Shown in pieces: positions 44,805 through 55,239 of a stretch of 64,000 nucleotides of DNA. The DNA is from Geosiphon pyriformis (Eukaryota > Glomeromycota > Glomeromycetes > Archaeosporales > Geosiphonaceae): NCBI GenBank assembly GCA_016748015.1, contig JAAOMT010000708.1, forward strand, positions 1 through 64,000, read 5' to 3'. Within the stretch, counting starts at the first letter, position 1. Each line of letters begins with the position of its first letter. The notes below the pieces were generated by a model that was not told the origin of the DNA, did not search any database, and saw only the letters and a program-made list of their open reading frames with translations. A program made the translations under genes and the position numbers.

Positions 44805-45600
44805 TAGTATATTATTTTATAAGTTAATGCTCTTAATTTCAATTATAATCTAAAGATTTTAAAATATTTGAAAAGTTTTTGTGATTGAATTGTTTATATA
44901 ATAAACAAAAATTCAATAATAATAATAAACAATATTTAATATTTAACTTTTTTGGTGTAATAATTAATTTATTTTAATGTTTTTATTCTTTTAATAAGTA
45001 ATTCTAGTTTTTTAATTATTTATGTTATTTTTTGTGTTTTTTATCAAATAATTTTTAATATTATAATTTTAACACTTTTTTTTAATTAATTAATAAACAA
45101 AAATAAAACTCAAAGAAATAAAAATGATAAAAAAATAGAAATTAATATTTTATCAATAATTATAATTAAAAACTATTGTTTTAATATTATTAATAATATT
45201 ATGTTAATAATATTTACATTAATAGAAAGATATTGAATTTTAACAAAATAAATATAGATTTATAAATATTAAATATTAAATAATTTAAATAATAAATTTA
45301 TTTTAGATAAATATTTATTTTAAATATTAGATTTGTTAATTGTTAAAGTTATTTTATAAAAATAAAACTAGATTTATTTATTTTTATAATTCAAAAATTT
45401 AGTAAAAATTATAAAAATAATATAAAAATATTCAATTATAATATAGTACAATAATAATTTTAAAAAAACAATAATTAATATAGTAGTAATTACTAAATAA
45501 TATTAGCAATAAGTATTCTTATAATAATAATAAATATTATAGTATAATAATAAGAAATATTATGTTGAAATATTAAAAATAAAGTATTATAATATGTTTT
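44805..45600 (-). repeat. second decayed family I LTR (ghost)
   Basis: Restarts the LTR order: 'ttataagttaatgctcttaa', 'ttgaattgtttatataataaacaaaaattcaat', 'ttttattcttttaataagtaattc', 'ttaattaattaataaacaaaaa'. Same orientation as the ghost at 43961-44632. The right end is not well defined. Confidence 0.55.
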
Positions 45601-46723
45601 TTTATAGAACTATAAACATATATATATAATAGTTTTAATATTACATATTAATTATTTTTTAAAAGCATTAACTTTTAAAAATAAATATCCAAAAAATCTT
45701 AAATTAAAAAATAATAATAAATAGTATTAAAAACCAAATTAATACAATAAAAATACTAAAAAACTTACTTATACTATTTATTAGTTAAATTTTTTGAAAA
45801 AATAATCTTTAATTAAAATTATTATTAAAATTAAAAAAAAACATTAAAAATTATTAATATTTTATGTTTTAGATTAAAAAAACACTTTAATTAATTACAA
45901 AAAAAGTTTCAAAAAAATTACAACAGAATTCAAATTAGCTTTTGAAAAAAATACATAAATATATATAATAATTAAGATTTAAGAAAGTTTATATTATAAT
46001 ATTAACAAAAAAGTTTTAAATATTTTATTATTATTAATACATAAATAAAATTAAAGAACTTATAAAAAATTAATTATAAATAAAACATAAATATTAACAA
46101 TTAATATACTAAAAAATACTTCTGTAATATTTAGTAAACTTAATAAAAAAAAATTTAAAAAATTTAAAAATTAATAATAATTAATAATAATTTATTGCTA
46201 AAAATAAAAAAATAAAAGTAGTAATAAAAACTCTTAATTTTATAATTATTAAATTTTGGCATGCTTTTTATTTATAATATTTAAGTAATTTTAGATTACT
46301 AAAAGAGTATTTTTTAATTAAATCTGTTTTTATTTATTATATTAATATTAAAATAAATTATTACATAGAAAAAAAAAATTACACAATATAAAACTTAGAT
46401 TATACAAGAAATTATCACAATATACCATAAAAAAAACAACAATATTAGTCATAATAATTGTTAAAATTCATAAAATTAAGCAATATATCAATAAAAATTA
46501 TCTAATATTTACAAAAAAAATTAAAAAACATGCTAATAAAAATCCAAAAATTAGTTATAAATACTTAAAAAAACTGGTATATAATTAGTAAAAAAACAAC
46601 ATATTTATTTATTAAAAAACAATGTTAAAAAAATAAAAAACTTCATTCATTCATTCATTCTAAATTCCTAAAAAAAGAGTCTAAAGTTTTTTGAAAGAAG
46701 TTTTTTTTCAATATTTAGTATGA
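45601..46723. other. AT desert, no gene seen
   Basis: More than 85 percent A/T by eye, presumably further eroded retroelement. A short (CATT)n run lies at 46643-46660. The last four bases, ATGA (46720-46723), form the probable left target duplication of element D. Confidence 0.5.
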
Positions 46724-47539
46724 TGTTACTCATAAAATATAGGAAATATAGTATTATTAGTCAGTAGATATTAGCCAATCAGATGGAGATATAGTAAATG
46801 TGGAATTCCAGGATTCCTCTCATCAGAAATCACAAAATTCTAGAAATTCCAAGATTCCTGTTGCAAGGAATTGAGAAATTGAGGAATCTTAATTATGTAT
46901 ATATAGCAATAGGATTAGAAACTAAAAAGACAGACCTCAGAAGTTTAGATTTCCTCTAAGCAATCTTCCACATCACAAATATCAAATAAATAATTATTCA
47001 CTATCTCAAATTTCTTCTCAACTATCAACATGAAATGTTAATAATAGCATATACTTAACCATACTGGAACAATAGCTCTTGATCATGGCTATTGACAGGA
47101 TACAAATCAAAATCACCTTGGCTTATTTTCTTTATTTCATTTTTTTTTCTTTTTTTCTTTTTTTTCCTTGTGTTGTTTTGTTGTTATATACTAATTGATT
47201 AAGGATTAGAAGCACTGAGTTATTGACATCACAGATAGCCTGGTAAAAAACCCAGAAATAAGAGTAGAATTTTATATATTATCAGATAGCTTACTAGAAA
47301 AGCATAACTGCCAGACTAAATCTGGCTTCTATGCTGAGAAAGAAATTGAACAGAATTGTGATTCTGAAGACTATTACAAATACAGTTGAATCTCTGTTCA
47401 TTATACAAAGAACTCCACCAAAACCCTTCAAATTGTATAAGACCTTCAGATTACCAACATTAACAGAAATCAATAGCTTTTGAGTACTAAGTTATGGGTT
47501 TGTTATTTATTCTTACACCAAAAATAATCACTTGTAACA
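46724..47539 (+). repeat. 5' LTR of element D
   Basis: Termini TGTTAC / GTAACA. Contains the GGAATTCC-type palindromic array (46800-46885) just upstream of a TATA-like box TATGTATATATAG (46895-46908), the layout of a promoter, then a T-rich tract (47125-47170). Transcription is expected to start shortly after the TATA box. Confidence 0.92.
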
Positions 47540-47557
47540 TTTGGTGCTCTCTATGAG
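47540..47557 (+). other. primer binding site candidate of element D
   Basis: TTTGGTGCTCTCTATGAG directly after the LTR. TGG at positions 3-5 fits pairing with a tRNA 3' CCA. The first nine bases are shared with elements A and B, so both families probably use the same or a similar tRNA. The tRNA itself cannot be named from the sequence. Confidence 0.6.
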
Positions 47558-49690
47558 GTATAATCCTACAGAGAACCAGCACCAACAAACACCATCCAAA
47601 AGTGGCAGAATTAGAAAACATAAAAGCAAACCATTTAGGATTTGCGAAATTCCTATTTCAACACTATTGTCAACACTTGGGATTAAACCACAATCATATA
47701 TCCACTGAATCAGCCTTTAATTTCTACATCAACAAAAAGATTTCCTCTTTGTTAAGAACACCAGTAAATACTGAAGCAGCCAGGAAAACTTTCTATAGAG
47801 AATTAATTCAAAATACCAATCTGCCAACAAATCACAATTTTGTGTCTATCATTACTGAAATCAACAAAGAAATTGAACATCACACCCAACAAAGGTATTC
47901 AATTACTTATGCTAGTAAAGGCAAAAGAAAACTACAAACACCAGCAGTAACACCCAAAAAAATACAACCACCCACTTGGAAGAAAACAAGAGTTGAATCA
48001 CCAACTGCTTCATCCTATCACTATACACCAGGAAGTGCCATCAATATAACATCAGTAAGCATGTCCACATCAAACAAAACATCAACATTTGGACGATTCC
48101 CATTCCAAAGTAAACAAAGGAAAACAGAGTTATTAGGACCATACAGCAAATATTTTGAAGGATTTAAATTGTGATTACCAACACCATCAGGAATTCGATT
48201 ACCACCGCCTCAATCGAACTTTGGAACTGCTACCCCGTGGAAACTATCTGAAGAAGAAGAGGAAGAAGAAGAATTGAAAGATTAAGAATTTACTTACCAA
48301 AACCTGATCACTGAAAACCCGGAAGTTGAAACCCCAAATCTTCAAACTCAGCAAAATCTAAATCTAGAAAATTTGGAAATAGAAACTCCGAATCATCAAA
48401 GGCAGAACAATCCAAACCCTAAATTAATTAATCAGCAAAACTTACTTCTGGTAATTGTCATCAATCAACCACCAATTAATTCAATAGCCAAACCCATACA
48501 ACAACCACTTCAATAGTCCTAGCAACCTATAGTACTAATAGTCTATGCACCAATTGCCAAATTAGAAAAATTCACCAGTAAAGAAGATAATGCTCAAGCT
48601 TGGTTGAATAATGTTGCCAAAGCAATCACAACAAACAATTGGAATGATGACAGAGCTCTTCAGGCAATCCCATATTTCCTCCAAGATATTGCAGATTCAT
48701 GGTACCAAAGCTTAGTCACAAAACCTCAAACATTCAATGCATTTAAGTAGGAGTTTCTAAGATATTTCAGTAATAATAACAGTATCAACTGTTTGGTAAA
48801 TACTTTTACTACCATTAAACAAGGGGACACTGAAGCTGTTACCACATACTTGGGACAATTCCATAGATGCCTACGTTAGATCCAAGCTATCAATGCTGAT
48901 TATTTCACAGTGGCCCAAATTTTAAATCAGTTTATCAGAAGCTTACACAGTAGTATTCTCCAGTGTGTATGTTCACTACATCCAGCAGATTTACAAGCAG
49001 CCATTACTAATGCCAGAAATTTTGAAGCAGTTGAACTCGAAGCTAACCACACCCAAGCCATTAATCTAGTAATGAATGGATCATCTGAATTGGATTCTAA
49101 ATTAAAACAATTCAGTAATTCCATCAATCAAAAATTAGAGGGATACTTAGCTGACAATCGAGCAATTTATCAACCATCACAATGATGCAACAATCAGGGA
49201 AACTCTAATCATGTCCAAAATCAGCCATGTCCATCATTTTCGGCCAATCAACAGTGACAACAAAAAACGCATATTTGTCACTATTGTGGTAAACAAAGAC
49301 ACATACAAGTCGATTGCTATCAGCATTTAAATAACCAATGATTGGAAAATCAATATCAAAATCCCGATTGCCAGTTCTCAGCTCCGAGTTTCCAGCAAAA
49401 TCAAGAACAATATCAACACTTACCTCATTATGCACCAATGACACAACAATCAATTTATCAGCCTCTGGTATATCAAGCTCCAATTTATCAACTGCAGCCA
49501 CAAGTAATTTATCAACAACCACAGCCACCAATAATCTATCAACTCCAACAAATTCAAACACCACCCCAAAACTTACCATTCAATGGAACACAAAGACTGA
49601 GAATAGCTCAACAGAGCTGGAGATTGGTGATGGTAGTCTATTAGCCAATCCCTAGTTCTTTACAGCAACCATTTGAATTATGCCAGCAGA
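47558..49690 (+). pseudogene. gag of element D
   Basis: N-terminal block 'AELENIKANHLGFAKFLFQH' from 47602 (first codon GTG, no upstream in-frame ATG after the TGA at 47554), open to 48174. The capsid follows at 48560-49185 ('LEKFTSKEDNAQAWLNNVAK', 'FLQDIADSWYQSL', 'FLRYFSNNNSIN'), and an intact zinc knuckle at about 49270-49317 (CHYC-X4-H-X4-C). A Gln/Tyr/Pro-rich spacer runs to 49690. In-frame TAG/TGA codons (for example after 'FNAFK' and 'HRCLR') correspond to TGG or CAR/CGR in A. Gag builds the virus-like particle and binds RNA. Confidence 0.82.
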
Positions 49691-50260
49691 ATTTGGGTAC
49701 CGGTCAACCCCAGAACCCAAATTCCCAGAACTATTTAAGTCTCTTGATCACCCCAAAAGATGCCTCAGCCAATAACCTAGAATCTGCCCAAAAACAACCA
49801 CTCACCAGTAATATCTCACCTGCTACTATCACCGAAGATGAGTTCTTGACTGCTATCTTCTCATTCGAATTTGAGGAAACAACTGCAATGCCATTATTTA
49901 ATGAAGCTGCTCTTGAAGCCAAACCAATCACCGTGATGTACATGGATGCCAAAGTTGATGGACAATCTATCAAATTGATCCTTAACAGCGGTTTAGCAGG
50001 TAGCATTATCACATAACAACTCATGGACCAATTAAGTTGCCGAGTTGATTATGCTGCCAGCGCCAGAATCATCACAGCCAATAGAGCAACCAAAATGCCT
50101 ATTGGCAAGATAGATGAATTCCCATTTAAAGTCAATGGCATCATCACTTCCATCAAAGTCTTGGTGATGGAAGCCACCCAATACCAAGCTCTAGTTGGTA
50201 ATGACTGGCTGTTCAAAACCAATGCCATTCTGGACTGGATGATACAAGAGCTCTAACTAA
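49691..50260 (+). pseudogene. retropepsin-like protease of element D (Asp to Asn)
   Basis: Active-site loop 'LILNSGLAGSIIT' (about 49976-50014): Asn replaces the catalytic Asp that A and B keep. It ends with 'YQALVGNDWLFKTNAILDW' (50192-50240), the usual C-terminal strand. A TAA follows the loop at 50015. The Asp is the only catalytic residue of each retropepsin monomer, so this enzyme is dead. Confidence 0.78.
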
Positions 50261-50639
50261 GTGTCAATGGTCAATACACACATGTGCCAGCCACATGTGA
50301 CCACTTTAAGGTTCTGTCAAGAGAGGAACCATTGATAGAGCTGGAAGAAGAAGAAAAAAGCCTATTTGAAAAGCTTACCAAGTTTTGTAGGCCAACAACA
50401 ACCACAACAAATTGCCACCTGTACTCTCATGGAACGACAAAGGAAAGAGAAAAGAAGAAGAAGAACTTACTTGGGGAACAAACTAAGAATTGTAGAGTGA
50501 CGACGGCCAAAGCAAACCAGCCACTGAATGGAGTTGAGAAGAAAAGGGGAAAGGAAAGAAACAGAAAGAAGAACCAAAACAAACCACCTCCTCTACTCAT
50601 ATTCCATATACGACACCACCTCAAAACGCTTACCATCGA

Positions 50640-51290
50640 CCCAAACTCGTATGTGTCAGTTGTGGCAAGAAACTGTCAATAATGAATGTATGCTGTAGTA
50701 AGAACGAAGAATGGATGACAGCAACCGAGTACTATTGTTGCCCATGCGTCCTTGAATGCAATGGACGACTACCAAAAATAGAAAAATAAGATGGTACCTT
50801 GTATTTAGCTTGTGGAGATACTTTTTTAGATGAAGGGATGTGGAAAGACATTCCTGGAAGAGAAGGAGCATGCAATGAGACATGCCAATACACCATTCTG
50901 ATCAATGACTGAGTACGAAAGGGAACTCCCATTGATGATGCCTAAAAGCAAGCATTAAGACATCTAGAAGGATACCCACACAACAAAGATGAGATCTGAA
51001 GAATAGCATATGCTATGTTAAAAAGCAATACAACAGAGGAGCTGAGAGAAATTAAAAACAACTCACTATCCCTACCTGAGCCCGAATATGTCCAAATTTT
51101 TGATGTCTTCAACAACATCGAAGACGATCCAGAGAAATTTCATGAGCACTACCAGCAACTAACATCCACAAAAGAAGAACAAGAAGAGCACTTAGCACAG
51201 CTAAACACCTGGCTATGTGACCACTGTTTAATTCCATGTGACTTTCAATATTGTAATGAGTGTGACCTCATTTACAATCCACCACCACGC
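50640..51290 (+). pseudogene. Cys-rich putative zinc module and helical segment, element D
   Basis: Order of cysteines: 'LVCVSCGKKLS' and 'NVCCSKNEEW', 'YYCCPCVLECNG', then after a TAA 'YLACGDTFLDEGMWKD' and 'ACNETCQYTI'. The helical segment includes 'HLEGYPHNKDE' and 'EDDPEKFHEHYQQL', and a last pair of CXXC reads 'LCDHCLIPCDFQYCNECDLI' (51210-51270). The same order in B and C shows selection kept the cysteines in the living ancestor. Two or three zinc sites are likely. It could bind nucleic acid or act in particle assembly; the sequence does not say which. Confidence 0.7.
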
Positions 51291-51299
51291 ATAATCTAC

Positions 51300-51965
51300 A
51301 TGATCCCTAAAGAGGAAGAACCAATCAGCAATTGCATATCAAAATTAGAATCACCGATCAATTGCAATTCAAACTCCGACAACGACGACAACAACAATGG
51401 TTCAAGTTCTGTTCAAAATGGCAATGACAATGACAATAATTCCAACTCAGATCCAAACTCCAATACAAACTACAAACAATATATTGCACTACCAGATCTC
51501 TTCAAGGAGCAGGAGTTGAAATGGTATAGTGACAATGGGGAAGGTATCATGCCAGAATGTGCACATAATACTGATGCAGGGTTTGATCTAAGATATCCAG
51601 GAAAAGATGCCATCAAATTGAAGCCAAATGTGCAAATATGTATTGATTTGAGAATAGCTTTAGAGATCCCAGCAACAACCATGGTTCTGTTAGCGTCTAG
51701 GAGTAGTTTAGCGAAAAAAGGGATTAATATTAGAGGGAGAATAGTGGATGCAGGATATACAGAAAATATCAGTGCCATGTTACAAAATGACTCAAAAAAG
51801 GCTTACACCATTGAGCCAAATGAAAAGATAGCACAGGCCATATTCCTGCCACTAGTCAAAGTAGCTAGTTTAGTGTCAGTAGGAACAAAAGAGAAATTAG
51901 GAATAACAGTAAGAGAGATACAAGGATTTGGATCAATGAGTAGAATAAATATACCAGTTAATATG
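51300..51965 (+). pseudogene. dUTPase domain within pol of element D
   Basis: Best preserved family I copy, in a 339-codon open frame (51015-52034). Motif 1 is 'AGFDLRYPGKDAIKLKP' (51575-51625), motif 2 'ASRSSLAKKGINIRG', motif 3 'RIVDAGYTENISAMLQN' with catalytic Asp and Tyr, motif 4 'EKIAQAIFLPL', and motif 5 'REIQGFGSMSR' (51912-51945). The low-complexity Asn/Asp/Ser stretch before it (51360-51470) is a likely flexible linker. The domain is colinear with cellular trimeric dUTPases, with about 145 residues from motif 1 to 5 plus flanks. Confidence 0.9.
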
Positions 51966-52500
51966 GCAGAAAAAAATTGTTGGCCAAGGAGAAATTATCT
52001 TAACCAGTCAAGCTATTTCCATTCCACCATATAGCCAGTACATGCTAGCAATAGAAAGGAAGGAAAAAGAACAGAATCAGATTTTTGAAGCAGAACCAAC
52101 TCTTTGTGAATCAAAAGAGATTGGACTCATCAATCTCCACATACCAGCCAAAGATTACAGCCACATCAAAATTCCCATCTACAACAACACAGGAAATGTC
52201 ATAGTAATACCAGCCAAAACCACCATGGGATACTTAAACACTGAAATAGAGAATCAACCACCAAACCCCATTCCAGACTTTCCACAGCTTTGTGGATATG
52301 TCGACATTACATCACAAACAATCTATGAACAAGACAAATGTTATTTGCTCCAACTAGAACAATTAAAACAAATGAACATAGAAAATCTAAACCCACTATA
52401 ACATATGTAGCTTAAGATGTTACTCAACAATTTCAATAACATCTTTGCCAGCGAAAACGAATTTGGCAGAACTGACATTATCTAACATTAAATCAAGACT
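51966..52500 (+). pseudogene. protease-RT linker of element D
   Basis: 'FEAEPTLCESKEIGLINLHI', 'IKIPIYNNTGNVIVIPAKTT' and 'MGYLNTEI' (52090-52250), then 'CYLLQLEQLKQMNIENLNPL' before RT. A frameshift near 51975 separates it from the dUTPase frame. Confidence 0.65.
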
Positions 52501-53760
52501 GGAGATGCAATGCCAATCAAACAGCAAGCATATAAAGTACCACCAGCCAGCCATGAAATCATCTGTCAAAAGATTAATCAAATGCTTGACAATGAGTTAA
52601 TTCAGTCATCAATGAGTCCATGGTCATCACCAATAGTACTCATCCATAAGAAGAATAGAAAGATCCGATTTTGTGTGAACTACAGGAAACTAAATAGTGT
52701 AACTTGTGAAGACAACTATCTAACTCTATGGATACAAGAACTATTCAACGCTTTTGGTAGAAACAAATAGTTCTCAATGTTAGACTTAGATAGTGGTTAC
52801 TGGCAAGTAGCCATGAATTCAGCCAACAAAAAAAAAATGGCATTCACCACAAGAGAGGGAAACTTTGAGTTTAAAGTTATGCCATTTGGCTTAACCAACG
52901 CACCAGCCACTTTCCAATGGCTAATGGAAATTGTTTATATTGGCTTATTGTAGAAATCAGTAGTTGTATACTTGGACAACACCAATGTATTCTCAAAAAC
53001 ATTTGATGATCATCTTCATCATTTTCAACAAGTGTTTGAAAGACTAAGAAGAGCAGGATTAAAGTTAAATGCAACAAAGTGCTTCTTTGGCAAGACAGAA
53101 CTAAAATTCTTGGGACATATAGTCAGCAAAGATGGCATCAAAACGGATCTAAAGAAAATAGAAATAGTAAAGAACTTTTCAGTGCTGACTAATATGACAG
53201 AACTGAAATCATTCTTGGGATTTGCCAGCTACTATTGACGTTTTATCAAGAACTTTTCTAAGATAGCACAGCCACTTAACCAACTGCAAATCAAGAATAC
53301 AAAATATGAATAGACAGAAAGTCAACAAGAAGCTTTTAATATTCTGAAAAGAAAGCTCATTTAAGCTCTAGTATTGATCTATCCAGATCACAGCAAACCA
53401 TTCATCATCACCACTAATGCATCTGGCCAAGCATTAGGAGCAGTACTATCTCAGAGAAGACCAGATGGCAGAGAATATTCAGTAGTATATGCCAGCAGAG
53501 ATTTAACACCAGCCAAAAAGAATTATGGAATACTGGAACAAGAACACTTAGCGATATACTGGGCAGTCATGAAATGGAAAGAATACTTGAGCCAGAAGTT
53601 TGAAATATACACAGATCACAAAAAACTAACATCACTTCAAAAACAAGAAGTTGGAGATGGAAGACAATCAAGATGGAAAATAGCACTCGTACCATATAAT
53701 TATACTATATATTATAAAAAGAGAAAAGACAACAGAAATGCTGACTGTTTATTGTGAATG
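52501..53760 (+). pseudogene. RT and RNase H of element D (YLDN; RNase H Asp to Asn)
   Basis: RT: 'IRFCVNYRKLNSVT' (52660), '[13 protein letters not shown]' (52785), '[20 protein letters not shown]' (52885). The active-site box at 52966-52977 reads TAC TTG GAC AAC, Tyr-Leu-Asp-Asn. The connection is 'LNATKCFFGKTELKFLGHIV'. RNase H has 'IITTNASGQALGAVLSQ', with Asn where the catalytic Asp belongs (A keeps Asp). A TAG replaces Trp before 'KSVVVYLDN' (52951-52953) and a TGA lies at 53236. Neither activity can survive. Confidence 0.87.
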
Positions 53761-53999
53761 AGACAAATCTAAGGACATTTTAACCCAAAAATATAACAAA
53801 ACCAAAACAATACTCACGAAAATATAACAAAAGATGAACACACAAAAATATTAACAACTTCAACATTATATAGATACTCAACAGTTCAAGAAGAAATTAT
53901 CTCAACCGGAACAAAAGAGGATCAAACAACAATTCAAATATTTTATTACTCACCAAAATATACTTTATCCAAAAAATAGAAAAAATTCAGATCAGCCAA

Positions 54000-55228
54000 C
54001 CAGAGTAATTACAGAACCAGAAAAAGAAACAATACTGTTCAACATGCACTCAGATCCAACTGCAGGACATTTTCATAAAGAAGCAACCATAGAAAGAACC
54101 AAAAAGAGATACTATTGGCCATCAATATATCCAGACATTATACAATATGTACAAAATTGTGATGCTTGTCAAAAAAGAGGAGGAACAAGACCTAACAAAC
54201 CATTGAGACCAATTAAAGTGGGACAACCATTTGACCGCATTGGAATCAATTTAGTCAGACCATTGACAATTACCAGTGGAGACAACAGATATATTGCAGT
54301 AGCCATAGACTACCTTACAAAATGGTTAAAAGCAAAAGCAATTCAAAGAGTGGATGCAGAATCCATTGCCGAATTCATTCATCAAGATTTGATTTGTCAA
54401 CATGGATGTCCAAAAAAACTATTATCAGACCAAGAAACCCATTTTGTGAATAGAATATTAGCAGAACTAAGCCAAAGATTCGAAATTAAGAGACCACTAT
54501 CATCACCATACCATCCACAAACCAATGGATTAGTTGAAAAATTTAATAGAACATTGTATGAAGCAATAGCGAAACTCAGCCAAGAAAACCAAGACAAATG
54601 GGATTTGTTTATACCATCCATACTATTGGCTTATCGGACAATGAAGCAAGATACTACACAAGCAACACCATTTGAATTAGTATATGGTAGAACAGCAACA
54701 CTACCAGTCAAGATAGAAGTCAACACTTATCCAACAGAACCAATAACTGTAGACAATTTTTAGGAAACGTTACTAAGAAAAACATATAATTTGATGAAAA
54801 CTCTAGAAAACAAGCAACGAAGAACAGCTGATAACATTAAAAAGACACAAGAGAAACAAAAAAAGAGGCATGATAACCAACTACCAGACAAACTAGTTGA
54901 ATTCAAGATTGGAGACAAAATACTTTTACATTGTACTAAAGCAAAAAAACAATAGAGTGGAAAATTTGACCCCAAATGGGATGGACCATTTCACATAGAA
55001 AAAATTCTAGAAAATAGAGCTTACAAATTAAGACTGAACAACAGAATCTTAGCCAAAGCAGCACATGGTAATCGACTGAAACCATATCACCAGATAGCAT
55101 CAGCATCTACCAATAATATTTCACAACTGGAAGTACAAAAAATACTAGTCCAACCAGATAAGATTCCATGAGACTGGGAACCAATCATAATCATTAGACC
55201 AAACACATAAAATTGAACAACAAAAGAG
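54000..55228 (+). pseudogene. integrase of element D
   Basis: Zinc-binding HHCC: 'MHSDPTAGHFHKEAT' and 'NCDACQKRGG' (54044-54185). Core: the first catalytic position reads 'RIGINLVRPLTI' (Asn for Asp; codons ATC AAT), the second Asp is kept in 'LLSDQETHFVN', and the Glu is kept in 'TNGLVEKFNRTL' (codons GTT GAA). A C-terminal GPY/F-like part follows (54950-55080, 'DGPFHIEKILENRAYKLRL') and a tail ending at the TAA near 55208. The first Asp is lost by what looks like CG to CA, while the Glu was saved by CG to TG. Confidence 0.86.
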
Positions 55229-55239
55229 TATATAAAGAC

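Noticed and set aside
46643-46660. (CATT)n run as a telomere-like repeat
   Set aside because: Too short, internal to AT-rich DNA, and not a TTAGGG type.
46800-46890. GGAATTCC array as heat-shock elements for the HSF-type factor in the window
   Set aside because: GAA and TTC units are mostly adjoining (GAATTC) or wrongly spaced, not the GAAnnTTC spacing of heat-shock elements.
52966-52977. YLDN as a natural functional variant of the RT box
   Set aside because: C retains YLDD, and the codon pattern is explained by two-way CpG decay; not fully excluded without more copies.
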